From positions 11,401,777 to 11,465,776 of the forward strand of contig NW_024881303.1 in the NCBI RefSeq assembly GCF_018691265.1: DNA of 64,000 bases, written 5' to 3'. The notes beneath the pieces were generated by a model that made no database searches, was not told the DNA's origin, and saw only the letters and a program-made list of their open reading frames with translations. This document shows, one piece after another, positions 12,501-24,385 of the stretch. The stretch comes from Tyto alba. Its lineage: Eukaryota; Chordata; Aves; Strigiformes; Tytonidae. Both the position numbers and the translations under genes were made by a program. Position 1 is the stretch's first letter; each line of letters starts with the position of its first letter.

Positions 12501-15500
12501 TTTCTCTTTTCTGATCCCACTGACAATGACAAGGCAGTGCTCTGCAGGGCTTTTGTAACCAGATACTTCACAGTGATTCTTGTCTAGCACTTTAGGCAAT
12601 TGATTTTTTACTTTCACATACCTAAAGCTCCTTTGAACGCACCAGCCTCCCTTATTCCCTCCTCCTGCTATTCCCAACCTTCTGCCCTAGAGAGACTGAA
12701 AAGCTAGAACAGCTGCTTGCCACAAATAAGTTTTCATGTACGCTAATTTTAGTGTAGAAAGAGCAAAGTAGCTGGGCAAGACAAGCTAGGCATGACCTCA
12801 GATGTCACAGGCCCTGTCAAGAATAACACCAAAGAAATGTGGTTGCTGCTGCACATCAACCCCTACACATACAATCGCAGACGGAAGAGCATTAGGAGGA
12901 AAAACTGAAGAATTCAACTCAAAGTCAGTCTGAAAACTAATCTAAACTAGAAGCAGAGCAATATATCAGTCTATAACCAAGAGAAAAAACAGAAGTGGGT
13001 CACAGACTTCTGATTTCATTGGCAAAAGGAAACGAAAGAATTTTAACAGGAGCATTCCCAGAAGCACTTACTGGTGCCTAATTCCTGTTTACATCAGTGA
13101 TAAAAACATCAGCTCCCACCAACTATTTCTAATATCTTGCCCTTGGGATATCATTTATAATGTTCTTGTTATTTAGAAACAACAGTTCCTAGAGAAAATA
13201 CAGCCCACTTAAACCCACAAGTCTGGGTCAACAGTCAGTGTAAATCATTATTGCTTCACTACGGTTCTAATGCACAGCATCTGAAAATGGTGAAAAGTCC
13301 ATGGTTTTGAAGCACTTTCCCTGCCATTCTATAAAACTGGGGATAATTCTAGTCTAACTAAATCACAGAAAGAATGTTTGAGAAATTTAACTACATGATT
13401 CAAAATAATAGGGATAGCAATATATTCCTATGAATGCCTGTCTTGCCTTTAGCGCAATATTTTGAATCAGATTACACTATTTTTGACAGTTATTAATTTT
13501 GAATGAAAGAGAGATGGCTGTGGTGTGGAGTGCCTAGAAATGACTGCTTATAGTTTTCAGTTGATTTTTTTTTTTTTTTAATTATTTGAAGAGCTTCAGA
13601 GAAAACAGAATGATGATAGTTTGAATTCTGGAATGCTAGCCAGGGATTATATTTTTAGCTGTGCAAATAGGCTTATGCTACTTAAACAGTATCAGTACAA
13701 AAAGAAAAAAGTTGTTCTCTTTGCAAAATCTTTTAATGTACAGTATTAAGGTGAAATCAACTATAATTGACTCTCCTATCTTATATCTTGTTTACCAACC
13801 AACTGTTGGAAATAAATTAGATTGAAAACCAAAAGATATTCACCAGAAACTAGAGATTCTGGGAATCATACAACACCACTCCTTTTGTAACCTTTCAGCA
13901 GAAAATTGTAACAGCAGAGGTTTCCCTTCCATGTCATGTTATATGTTGCTGCTGCTGCTAGCCTCAGTTAGTCCAATAACAAATGTTGGGCTGTTGTACC
14001 AAGTAAGAATCCAGCCTTCTCATTAATAATTTATTCACATTGCTTCACTAACCAAGCAACCATTACATATACACAAATCAGCAGAAGGGTCATGCAGAAT
14101 TAAGAAATGTTTTCTATTGATCAAAACAAAGCAGATCAAGGTAATTCCAGAAGTACCAAGAATGTGCTGCATTCTTCATAAGCGGTGATCTTCACCTCTA
14201 TTCAGGAAGGTTGAAAGGTTCATTCCTTCAGTTTGCTTAAAATATTTTAAACAAGAGAGACTCTGCAAGATGTTAGCAAAGAAAAGCTCCTTTCTGTGGG
14301 GGTGGATTTGAGTAACTACTGTTTCACAAGCAGTTACATTGAAATGGGATGCTGAAACTGTCTAAAGAAGTAGTTGAAATAGCCCAGGAATATAAAACTG
14401 AAATAACTACTGGAAAGACAAAAAAAGAATTAAGAACTGGAGTTGGATGCATTAAAAATTCATAGGCTCCAACACTTTAACTTTGATGCATTTGAAGCAC
14501 TGAAACAGTTAAGGTATTTCACCGAGGCACAAAATAACCTCATTATCATTTCTAATACAGATCAATACCCAACACTGCCATTTGAAAAGCAGCGCTTGCT
14601 GGTCTGTGCATTTATTGTGATCTCTGCATTAGCTCACTAACATTAGAGTTTCCATATAAGCCCTTTGCTAGCTTCTGAAACATGCCTTTTCCCCCCTCCC
14701 CGCCCCCCCAAGTTTTTCAGCATATTCCAGCATCAAATTGCAAGAAAAAAATAATGCAAATCAATATCCAACATATTGATTTTTTTTTTCCTTGTGACAT
14801 TTTGTCAGGTGGGTTTCTCTGCTCCTTGGGGCTGCCTGGTGGCATTAGAGGGCTGCTCCGGTCAAGACTAATGGCACAGGCTTCATCCCAGGTGGACACC
14901 AAGTATTGTTTGAAGTAACTGATTGGTGTGAGAGCCCTCTAGCTCCCTCTCCCCAGCATGTGGTCCAAAGCACAACATATGCTTCCTGCTTGCTAGATTT
15001 GTCTCCAATAATAAAAACAGGATTTCTTTTCAATTTTAGTCTTGTGCCCAATTTATCAAGCAAAATAACATCAAAGCTTCAAAAGGCTTGGTTGGTAATC
15101 TGGTTCTGTATTGGATTAGTGGGAAGAGGTGTAACACAGTGAATAGAGAATTACCAAGATAATATCTTTTGCTGTACCATGAAAGAAAAAAAAGATGTGT
15201 ACGTGTATGTGGGGTGGGTGTGCATGTGAATTCTGACCCTTTATTAGGGCTTCTGCACAGAGCTGGGAATTGCAACCTGCAGCTCTCTAAAATGAGTTTT
15301 TAAAAAAATAATAATGCAGGGGGAGGAGAATTGAAGCCACAGTAATACTGAGATTCTGGTATTTGTTCTTTTCATTGTAAATGCTGATAAAATACGTTTA
15401 GCTCCCTGGGGAATGGGGGGATGCAATTGTTTGGTGATGTTTCATTCATGCTTCTATAGGTCTTTAAATGGAACGGGAAGGAAAAGGGGCCCAGTTTGCT

Positions 15501-18500
15501 TGCTGGTTTTGTTTGCTGTTTTTCTGTTTGTTGTCTTTTTTTTTTCTTTAGAAGATTGAACCATGAGAATAAAACTCCACCTTCTCAATTAACACAATAG
15601 AACAATTTAAAGGATCTTATCATTGTTTGCTAAAATGGTAATGAACAGTGCTACAGATAAATTTAGTGCTCCTCCTGACAGTACATTATCATAAATAAGG
15701 CAATAATGGAAACAGCCAACTTAATCATATTAAAATATAACATGCAAAATGTTTAACTAAGATTTTCTTGTGAAAAACAAATTAGACATATTAAAAACCA
15801 TTGTTTGGTATAAGCAGTTAAGCTTTGCATAACTAACACAAGATGTATTCTCTTTCAACAAAGATTTTGATTTGTCTAGAAATCTAAATACAGTAAAAAA
15901 AATGTCTTTATTGATAGAATAAATCTGGGACCAATTAGACTTCTTTTTCTTCTAGTAGAGCATGCAATTAAATGTATTGCTTTAGGGGAAGTTTTAATGT
16001 CAGTTGCACATTAGGTGAGGTAATGCCAAGCCAAACACTTTACAAGTTGCTCCAGGAACAGGCTGACTTCACAGCCACTCAGCTGCAGGGATATCTGCCT
16101 TCCCATACAGCCACATTTGACTGACTGAAACCTGGAACCAGCCCTAGACATTCAGCAAGCTCAATTTTAACGTGCAAAGATTCCAGACATAATTCCTGCA
16201 GAGTATAAGGATATTCAGCAATTTATGCTGTCTTTCGTCATAAGATCTGTCTCTATTTGCATGTCTAATTTACTTCGTATCAATCAACCTGCACGATAAA
16301 ATTTTGCCTTCCTTATTGTTCTTACAAAGAGAACTAACTGATCCATGCATGCCCACATGAAACGTACTTTCAAAATGGTTCCATTTAAATGGAGATTTGG
16401 GCTTTTGGAAAGCCTTTGCTGAGAAATACTAATACAGGATTATATTCTACTTCATACTTTCCACTCACAGATGAGAGGTTTCCCTTGTTTTTCTTAAGGA
16501 TTTTCTCAGAGTAAACACTACAGTGGCTGAGTTTTGATCACACCATTTAATCTATATACAAGTCATGCTCAGGGAAAGGATGTTTATCACATTCATCTCA
16601 AATGCAATAGAGCAATATCCAGTAACACAAACCAGTCTAAAGCAAGAGTAGTGCTCTTATCTTTTACAACTCCTCAGTTCATACATGCATCATGCAGAAT
16701 CATGCATCAAAGGTAGGGTCAGAGAGAAATTTTATGGGGGCAACATGATTTATTTGTTCATTTACCATGAAATCTAGAGTATTATGTTAAAACCTATGGG
16801 ATATAGCAACTCCACTGGAAACAATTATTACTGCATGATATGCGATATGCATTATGTTTAGTTAATATAATTATTTGTTCTTGAGCATCACCAAGGAGAG
16901 ACAGAATGATCCCTGCATGAAGGAATTTATGTTACAACAGCTACTTTCTACGATTCTCAGGCACATAAAGTTCCCACTGAGGCCTGTCTGATAATGCTCT
17001 TCGTAGTTAGGATGCACTTAGGGATTCAATATGGTTTTATTACAAGCTGTAATTCTAGGAATAAGAGTTCTTTTGTGAAGTCTTCCAGGCACTATAGGTT
17101 TATATTACTGAATATTCAGAATATTCCTGTAATAAATGGGCAAGAGTCTATTTACTCTATAGCATCATAAAAGGATGGATTAATTACAAGAAAAACACAA
17201 TAATTGCTCTGTTTGCATGCCCACACCTTCCTCTTTGTACCACAGAAGCTGCAGAAATGAGAAAACTCACCTTGTAGAATGAAAAAAGTGAACAAAGTGA
17301 AAAAAACAAAAATGTTTAAAATAGTGAATAAATAAAATCTGTGGACTGAGGGAGCTAATGAAAGAATGGGTGTTGTTCCAAGGCCAGTCGTGTCAGTTTT
17401 ACATGGCACTTGACACTGTGGTGATTTGCAGTAATCAATTATCTTCTGTAATAGATAGGCCATCCTGAAGAAAAGTAAATACATGTACATACCATGTGAT
17501 AAGAAATGAAATAACTTTTTACTATTTGATTTCTTTCAGGCAGGTATGTTTGCTTGTACATTGGATGAATCTTGCTTTAGAACAGCTAATGCATCAGTGG
17601 ATGTCATTCTACAGATGAAGGTTAATAGAGATAATCCAAGTATCCCTCCCAAATCCTTGGACATTTGACTATTTCTTTACAATAAAAGTTTTTCAAATCT
17701 CTCCAAGTACCAACAGTGCATTCTTTATTCCCACCTTGCAAAAAAAAAAATCTTTTAAAACATGAGGAGATATATAATTTCATTATACATACAAATCTTC
17801 GGCTACATCACAGAATTCATTAAGCACTAAGAAGACAAAAATATTCTTTCCACCATTTCAAATACTAATAAGCTTTCCTTAATTTCTCTGAGATAATATT
17901 AGTCAAAAAAAATGGAATATAAATGTTAATAAGACAACTGATGTCTCCAAAGCTTTGTTAAACACAATAGCCTGGGAAATTATAATTTATTTTAGATTTG
18001 ATGAATCTGGTGAACACAAGCACACTAGGGAGAATTTGTAGTCTTTAACTTGCAAACCACATGGCAATATTTTGAGTCTGCCTCATCTTTTAAAGGCACA
18101 GATGCATGTGCTTCTTCATGTGCAGTGAAAATATTTCCCCAAAACTTTACTAATCACAAAAAACATTGAAATTACTGATTTAAATGGTCTAAAGAGAGGC
18201 TGTTCATTGCAGCAAGTCTTCCTCCATTAGTATATCTGCCCTTCAAGACTAAGCTGTGTGACTCCAGCCAGGGGCCAGGGGCGGGCTTGGCACCAGCTTG
18301 GAAAACAAAATGAGAGCAAGGAGAGTCCTCCTCATCTCTGAGAAGGGGAATACATCTCAGAGACATTTTTTCAGCTATTCTTAATTTGAAAGGATATCTT
18401 GCACTCCACAAAAACAGAATCTGAAATCACTGATTCAAAGCATCACTTTTCTAGACCCTCTTAGTAATTTGATGTTAAGATATCTGCAATATTTTAAAGG

Positions 18501-18531
18501 GTTATCAGCAAAGGGAGTAAATCTACTCAAT

Positions 18532-18574
18532 GAAAAAAAAAAAAAACAAAAAAAAAAAACAAAAAAAAAAAAAA

Positions 18575-18606
<32 letters not shown>

Positions 18607-18621
18607 CAAAAAAAAAACAAA
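18532..18621. repeat. A-rich tract of about 90 bp with scattered C
   Basis: Runs of A separated by single C residues, with an (ACAA) stretch in the middle. The 61-codon minus-strand frame over it codes only for phenylalanine-rich low-complexity sequence and is not a gene. Confidence 0.9.
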
Positions 18622-19990
18622 CCCAGACCCCTTTAATAACTGGTTACTCTTCTAGCACTCCTTACAGCATGGCTACAGAGAGTCTTCTCTTTCCTACAGT
18701 GGGCAAACTGCAGCTGGGACTGGTTTGAAATAGGGTAATGAGAATTATAACCAAGTGCAGATTTTTAATGGATGCCACCTGTTTCCAGCTCTAAGGGAGT
18801 CAGAAGATAACATGTCAGGGCTCCATCTGCATTCAATATTTTGGGGGTTTTGGATGTCTGGTACAATAATATCATGTCAAGGGATCCTGGCATCACTATC
18901 TTGCCTTCTTCAAAACCCACGGACTATAACAATCTGTATGAAATTATGAAATTAATGTGGAAATCAGTTATCACTGTCATATGAAAAGTTGCTGTTTCCA
19001 TGCACTGTAGCAGGAGGAAATAGGGCATAGTGTGAGATTTGGGCCACCAGAAGTCCCCTAAACCTTGGGCTTAAGTGTCAATTAGGAACTAATGACTCTG
19101 AATGTGCCTGTGTCCATAAACATCTGAATTCTGGATTTCTCTGAATATCTAAGCACAGGTGTTTTCATGTACTGGGAAAGAAAACTAGACCCAAGCAGCT
19201 ACATGCTTTAGTTTAGCCTAATAAGCATCACAGTTCAGAGCTAAAGTAGGGAGGTGAGTAGATAAACCCTTGGAAGGTCCTGATCCATTGGGCACACTTA
19301 GACCAAATTTAGCAAACATTGTCCGTGCTGTATCCAACGCAAAGCACTGCACCTCAACAAAGATCATGATTTCTTATTTTTTTCTCAGGAGACTCTTTAC
19401 ATTCAAAATGTGTGAGAAGTCCTGGGTGGGGTGGCTGGAAAACATTACTTCCTTTCCTGAACCCTCTCACACAAATACCCTCAAAAACTGCCTACAGAAA
19501 CAGACTCTCCTGCTTCCTCTCACTCTTGAACTCTTTCTGCAGAGCTTCAAAAGGACAGGCAGAGGTTGGCCACCTCACATCCAGGTCTATAAAGTGGTAA
19601 ATGGAGTCCTCTGTGTTGAGGTGAGACCTTTCTCATGCCGGCAAATGAACTGGATGAAGCCTCCACTTCTGAGTGACTGCATTAACACCAGGCTGCCTGC
19701 AAAGCTTGTTTCTGTTTACTGCAGTACAAGGAGAATCAAATACCTAAAACTAGCTCCAAAATTTTCTTCCTAGGGAAATGGAGGTCAAAGAGGAGTCTGT
19801 CTGTGGTAATTTTCCACCAAAAGAGTTATGGTGACTGTCCCTTGAACATCACAGTTTGATTTCTGTGAGCAGGCATGACACAGGCTGGTCCAAAGCCCAA
19901 AGAAATGTGGCTGGCACGAATCAATTCACTACCCTTTAATCAGGTCTGATTTGTTTCTCCAAAAACGAGCATTTATTTTAAGTAATAATG

Positions 19991-20012
19991 CATGGATGCA
20001 TCTGCATCCATG
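19991..20012. repeat. Perfect 22-bp palindrome
   Basis: CATGGATGCA, two bases TC, then TGCATCCATG. Both 10-bp arms match perfectly, so the DNA or its RNA could form a tight hairpin. No function is implied. Confidence 0.85.
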
Positions 20013-21212
20013 AAGGTGTGTAATCAAGGCAAAGCTGGAGTTGGCTAATCCACCTCACCAGGGCTGCAGTAAACCTGTCAGTCATAAGATGCACCAACTA
20101 AAGCTACTAGGGATAACAAATCTGAATTAACAGCCAAATGTTTCAGCTCACTGGTACGGTGCCAAAGTGTGATCCACAGCTAATTCCATCGGTTTTTCAA
20201 AGTTAATATATAGGGGAAAGGTTGTGGACTGGGATGTAGGGGGATTTGAAAGAGACTGAGAGACTCTCATGGAATTTTGCTGAGTCCTGAGATCAGAGAG
20301 GCAGTGCCAACACTTTATGTCAAAATATAGGGGACAAAATAGATTTGGGGCTATGCTGAAAGAACATGATTGATGAGCGCAAATATGAGAAGCTAGAATA
20401 ACACAATGAGGTCAGTGGAAGTCTTTGCAATGACTCCAGAGGCCTGGATCAGTTAGCAACTATAAAGTTGTGTCTACCACAGTGCTAATCAGCAGTTATT
20501 AATTTTTACCTGCATCTAAACCTCAACTTATATGAAACAGACGCCACTTAAATCTACTCCAAAAATAGAAAGAAGCGAAAGGAGCTAAAAAAATACATTG
20601 CAGATAAATATGCCAAATTAATTACAGGTGAAGGTGATGGCATCTTTGATACATGACAAGAAAAGTAATCATTGTTAGGCAAAGGAAAATAAAAGAAAAG
20701 ATGCTGAAGACCTTGGGATCTTCCCAGAATGAAGTACAAACAAAGGAAGTAACATGCAGGAACAGAAATCTGAATGGAGCTGTATGAAATTATTAATAGC
20801 TTAATCATACCTACATTATTGTGTGTGAACCCTGACCAAGAACAGAGCTCTACCTTTTCAGAATTGTACAAACGGATCACGATCCTATTCCAGTAGTTTG
20901 TCATCCAGTTAGACAAAGCAAAAGGAGGAATGAATTAAATTTTATCTTTATTTTGAAAACAGGAACTCTAGAATTTCTTCAGTTTTGCCATAGATGACAG
21001 ATGAAGTTTGCAGAGAAGCTGGGATTTAACCCCTTTTATATTCCTCACTTTCTCACAGTATTCCTCCTTCTCAGATACATGTTCAGAATCAGAGTTCTTG
21101 TGGAAACTAATAATTAGATCAATGGAAGGGACAACAGAAAGATCACAGAATATTTTTGTTAGGTATACATCCTCCATGTAAGCTTATTACAATACTCATA
21201 GTATTACTGTTC

Positions 21213-21590
21213 AAAAGTTGTTTCTAATGTGTAGCCTGAATTTTCCTTACTTTCTTCCTTACTTCAGTTCAAGAGCATCACTTCTTGTTTATTGATGTCA
21301 GACAAGGAGAAAAGTTCATTTCCTTCCTCCTTCCAGAAGAAGGGGTTTTATGTATTTGAAGACTATTAGCCTATTCCCATTAGACTTCTGTAGACTAAAG
21401 AACCCCCATTCATTCAATTTTTGATCATATCATCTAGATTGCTAATTGCTCGTCTCTGGACCTCTTCCAGTTTATTCCCTCCTTGCTTGCAGAACAGTGC
21501 GCAAAACTGAACAGAGTACTCAAGCTAAGGTCAGCCGAGTGCATCTCCAGGTGACAGACAAAACCACTCAATTCCCTTTCATATTGGAGG
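21213..21590 (-). mobile_element. Old CR1 LINE 3'-region fragment
   Basis: The plus strand here reads as the reverse complement of the 3' part of a CR1 ORF2. Recognisable pieces in order are TTTCTAATGTGTAGCC near 21220, a stretch around ATTTGAAGACTATTAG near 21355, CGTCTCTGGACCTCTTCCAG near 21450, and CAGAGTACTCAAGCTAAGGT near 21510. These correspond to well-known blocks of avian CR1 read backwards, with many substitutions and small gaps. The divergence is much higher than in the plus-strand CR1 next to it, so this is an older insertion. The canonical 3' tail is missing at its left edge. Confidence 0.7.
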
Positions 21591-21639
21591 AAGCTCCACC
21601 ACGTTCTTGCTCTTAAAGAGAGTTAGGAAACAAGCTACG

Positions 21640-22279
21640 GGTTTTAAGGAAGCCTGAGGTGCCCTTGCAGAACTGCTTCACAGCTCTGCAGACTGAAGAG
21701 GAAAGACCCATCACATCAGGAGAGACGCTGGGGCTGAGAAAAGCAGAACAACCAGCACAACCAAGAAGAGGCAACAGGTGACAGGGGTGGGCGACTCTCT
21801 TCTGAGGGGCGCGGAGGCACTGTCTGCTGACCTGACGCCCTCTCTAGAGTGATGGGCTGCTTACCGGGGGCTCGTGCCAAGGGTGTCACCAAGAGACTAA
21901 CGAGCCTTGTACAGTCCACTGACTATTATCCACTGCTGTTGTTTCATGTGGGCACCAGTGACCCAGCCAGGAGCAGTCTGAGGAGTATCAGGAAGGATTC
22001 CAGAGCCCTGGGAGCAGTGGTAAGGGAGTCCGGACCGCAGGCAGTTTTTCCATCAATCCTGCCGGTCAAAGGGAAGGGGTCTGAAGGTGCCAGTTGAATC
22101 TGGTGAATCAACAAATGGTTACAGGACTGGTGCCACAGCCAGGGGTTTGGCTACTTAGACCATGGGACTCGCTCTGAGGAACCTGGTCTTCTGGAGCTGA
22201 AGGGGTCCATCTGTCAGAGAAGGGGAAGAGCATCTTCAGTCATAGGCTTGCCAAGTTGGTGAAGAGGGCTTTAAACTAA
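21640..22279 (+). pseudogene. CR1 ORF1 remnant, GDSL/SGNH esterase domain
   Basis: CR1 ORF1 encodes an RNA-binding and esterase-like protein of the retrotransposon particle. Three landmarks remain, each in a different frame. The GDSL nucleophile block (VGDSLLRG) lies at 21787-21810 in frame 1. The block usually read as G-T-N-D is FHVGTSDPA near 21943-21969 in the frame that opens at 21849; asparagine has become serine. The C-terminal D-G-V-H-L-S block is EGVHLSEKGKSIFSH in the frame ending at the stop codon 22277-22279; aspartate has become glutamate. At least two frameshifts therefore separate the blocks. A stop at about 21849 follows the first block. The ending in KLVKRALN before the stop is typical of this ORF. 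It cannot make a working protein. Confidence 0.85.
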
Positions 22280-22449
22280 AGTTTCTGGGGAAGGGGAACC
22301 TCAATCCATCCCACTCCTACCAGTTTGACGCCAGTGCCAGCAATAGATGCCCAGAGCCTGGAGAAGGATCACAGGTCATCAGGAGAGCACATGAAGAGCA
22401 GCAGAGAGGAATTACAGACACTCCAGCCATTAAGTCAGCTTCACTGGGG

Positions 22450-23532
22450 GCCCAATGTAAATGCCTCTATGCAAACACACGTACCATGGGGATTAAACAA
22501 AAGGAGTCAGAGGCATGCACACACTTGCAGGGCTACAATATTATTTGCATTAGGAAGACATGGTGGGATGGCTGTTATGACTGGAGTGTTGTAATGGAAG
22601 GATACGGGCTCTTTAGGAAGGACAGATGGGCAGACGAGGAGGGGGTGTTGCCCTCTATATCAGTAACCAGCTAGAGTGTGTGGAGCTCTGCCTTGGGATG
22701 GATGAGGAGCCAACCAAGAACTTATGGGTTAGGATTAAAGGGAAGGCAGGGACAGGAGATGTTATAGTGGGGGTCTGCTACAGGCCACCTGACCAAGGAG
22801 ATCGAGCTGATGAGGCCCTCTATAGACAGATAGGAGCAGCCTCACATTCACAAGTCCTGGTCCTCATGGAGGACTTCACCCCAATTATGTGTTGGAAGGA
22901 CAACACAGCAGGGCATAAGCAATCCAGGAGGTTCCTGGAATGCGATGATGATAACCTCCTTTTCCAAGTGACAGAGGAGCCAATGAGAAGAGGTGCTATG
23001 CTGGACCTTGTTCTCATCAACAAGAAAGTGGGGAATGTGAAGCTCAAGGGTAGCCTTGGCTGCAGGACCATGAAATGGTGGAGTTCAAGACCCTTAGGGC
23101 ATTGAGGAGGGTGTACAACAAACTTCTTACCCTGGAATTCAGGAGAGCAGACTTTAGCCTCCTCAGGGAAGAGAAGGGAGGGTACCATGGAATAAAGCCC
23201 TGGAGGGAAGAGAGGCCCAAGAAAGCTGGTTAATATTCAAAGTTCACCTCCTCCAAGCTCAGGAGCAGTGCATCCCAACAAAGAGGAAGTCAGGCAAAAA
23301 CACCAGAAGGCCTACATAGATCAACAAGGAGCTCCTGGACAAACTCAGACACAAAAAGGAAGGCTACAGAGGGTGGAAGCAAGGACGGGTAGCCTGGGAG
23401 GAATACAGAGAAATTGCCCAAGCAGCCAGGGATTAGGTTAGGAAAGCTAAAGCCCTGATAGAATCAAATCTGGCTAGGGACATCAAGGGCAATAAGAAAA
23501 TAGGTATGTCGGTGATAAAAGGAAGACTAGAA
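22450..23532 (+). pseudogene. CR1 ORF2 remnant, endonuclease domain only
   Basis: In an intact CR1, ORF2 makes an apurinic-type endonuclease that nicks the target and a reverse transcriptase. Here only the endonuclease and part of the linker remain. The frame from 22486 contains YNIICIRKTWWDG; the catalytic glutamate of the usual E-T-W-W block is lysine (codon 22555-22557). The next frame, from 22626, gives GGGVALYISNQ, VIVGVCYRPPDQ, a degraded G-D-F-N block read as EDFTPIMCW, and MLDLVLINKK. The D-H-E block appears as QDHEMVEF from 23063 in the third frame. So at least two frameshifts and two active-site losses are visible. The sequence stops at 23532, ahead of any reverse transcriptase motif. 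Confidence 0.9.
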
Positions 23533-23535
23533 ACC

Positions 23536-23668
23536 TGTTTAAGCCCACATGAGCCATTTAGGCTTCAAGCCATATATCTGTATTGTGAACCACTACTTTG
23601 TTATACGCAGAGATTTACAGTGGACCATGACAAAAGTATTGCTTTAGCTTTGCAATGCTTGGGGAAGA
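23536..23668 (+). repeat. Left arm of a 133-bp inverted duplication
   Basis: It begins TGTTTAAGCCCACATGAG and ends GCTTGGGGAAGA. The reverse complement of 26320-26452 matches it with 3 mismatches in 133 bases and no gaps. It starts three bases after the last recognisable CR1 base. It does not resemble CR1 or the LTRs in this window. Confidence 0.95.
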
Positions 23669-24157
23669 CCAACTCCAAAATGCTAGGATCCCTGCACTAC
23701 ACGTCCATTCATGAGCTTTAGTAACCCAAAGCTGACACAAAACTGATAGAAAGAGAGGAAAGTGAACAAGAGGCAAAATCTTATGCTGGGTTCAGGGAGA
23801 AGGTGCAACATTTAAGCATATGCCTTTGATGTCATTGGTATCTCCCAAGCCTCATTTGTCATATGTTAAATATTGTATGATAAATATTTCTCATTTAAAG
23901 ATACAAAACAACATTATTGGGTCAGCACTACTTCACAGCTCTTAGTCAGAATCGATTAGTACATGTTTATGTCCCCCTAAGAATGCATGCTTGGAAAATA
24001 TGAACATGTTTTATTTTATTGAAGTTTTATTACATTTTAAAATTGTTGAGCAATGAAATGCATAGAGGCAGTGTAACCTACATGGAGTCTCTGAGTATTT
24101 AAAACATCTGTCCATAAGTACTGCAGGGCCTAACCTTGCTGCCTTTTATTCACCCTA
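23669..24157. other. Non-coding, nothing recognised
   Basis: AT-rich sequence between the left inverted arm and the next CR1 piece. I see no gene or repeat in it. Confidence 0.55.
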
Positions 24158-24385
24158 GAATCACAGACTAATTTGAGAAGGGACCTTTGGAGGTTGTCTG
24201 ACCCAATCAGACCAGGGCCAAATTGAATCAGGTTGCTCAAGGGATCATCCAGTCAGGTTTTTTTAGTATCTCCAAGGTCTGGGATTCTACAACCCCTCTC
24301 ACTTATTCAAATTATTCCTGTTGGTTTCAAAGGATCTTGCTGGTTAAAGTATTATTTAATATCCATATCAGAATCTGAACACAAT
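24158..24385 (-). mobile_element. CR1 LINE 3'-end fragment
   Basis: Read on the minus strand this is the 3' end of a CR1. The plus strand starts with TAGAATCACAGACTAATTTG, the reverse complement of the CR1 tail. It continues through GAAGGGACCTTTGGAGGTTG, CAGGTTGCTCAAGGGATCAT and GGGATTCTACAACCCC, all known CR1 3' blocks with substitutions. Similarity fades after about 24330 and the right boundary is approximate. Confidence 0.8.

Larger units (their letters stand above)
8904..21212. other. Long non-coding stretch, no gene recognised
   Basis: About 12 kb with no supported gene. The longest frames (150 codons at 9002-9454 minus, 139 codons at 9546-9965 minus) are crossed by low-complexity tracts and have no domain features. 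It contains the simple repeats and palindrome listed separately. Segments near 14430-14640 and 15610-15790 look compact and repeat-free, but their conservation cannot be judged from one sequence. Confidence 0.55.
21612..23532 (+). mobile_element. CR1 LINE fragment with parts of ORF1 and ORF2
   Basis: A 1.9-kb plus-strand piece of a chicken-repeat-1 LINE. It holds the C-terminal part of ORF1 (esterase), a short inter-ORF segment and the N-terminal endonuclease part of ORF2 plus some linker. Loss of the 5' end is normal for CR1, since reverse transcription usually stops early. The loss of the 3' end is not normal, because CR1 integrates starting from its 3' tail. Here the element stops after GGAAGACTAG at 23530, before the reverse transcriptase domain, and a 133-bp inverted-repeat arm begins at 23536. 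A later rearrangement must have removed the rest. Frameshifts and lost active-site residues show that it is dead. Confidence 0.9.

Noticed and set aside
18435..18620. 61-codon phenylalanine-rich minus-strand frame
   Set aside because: Product of the A-rich low-complexity tract only.
19270..19773. 167-codon plus-strand frame
   Set aside because: No recognisable motif; composition follows the surrounding non-coding DNA; no splice or promoter context.
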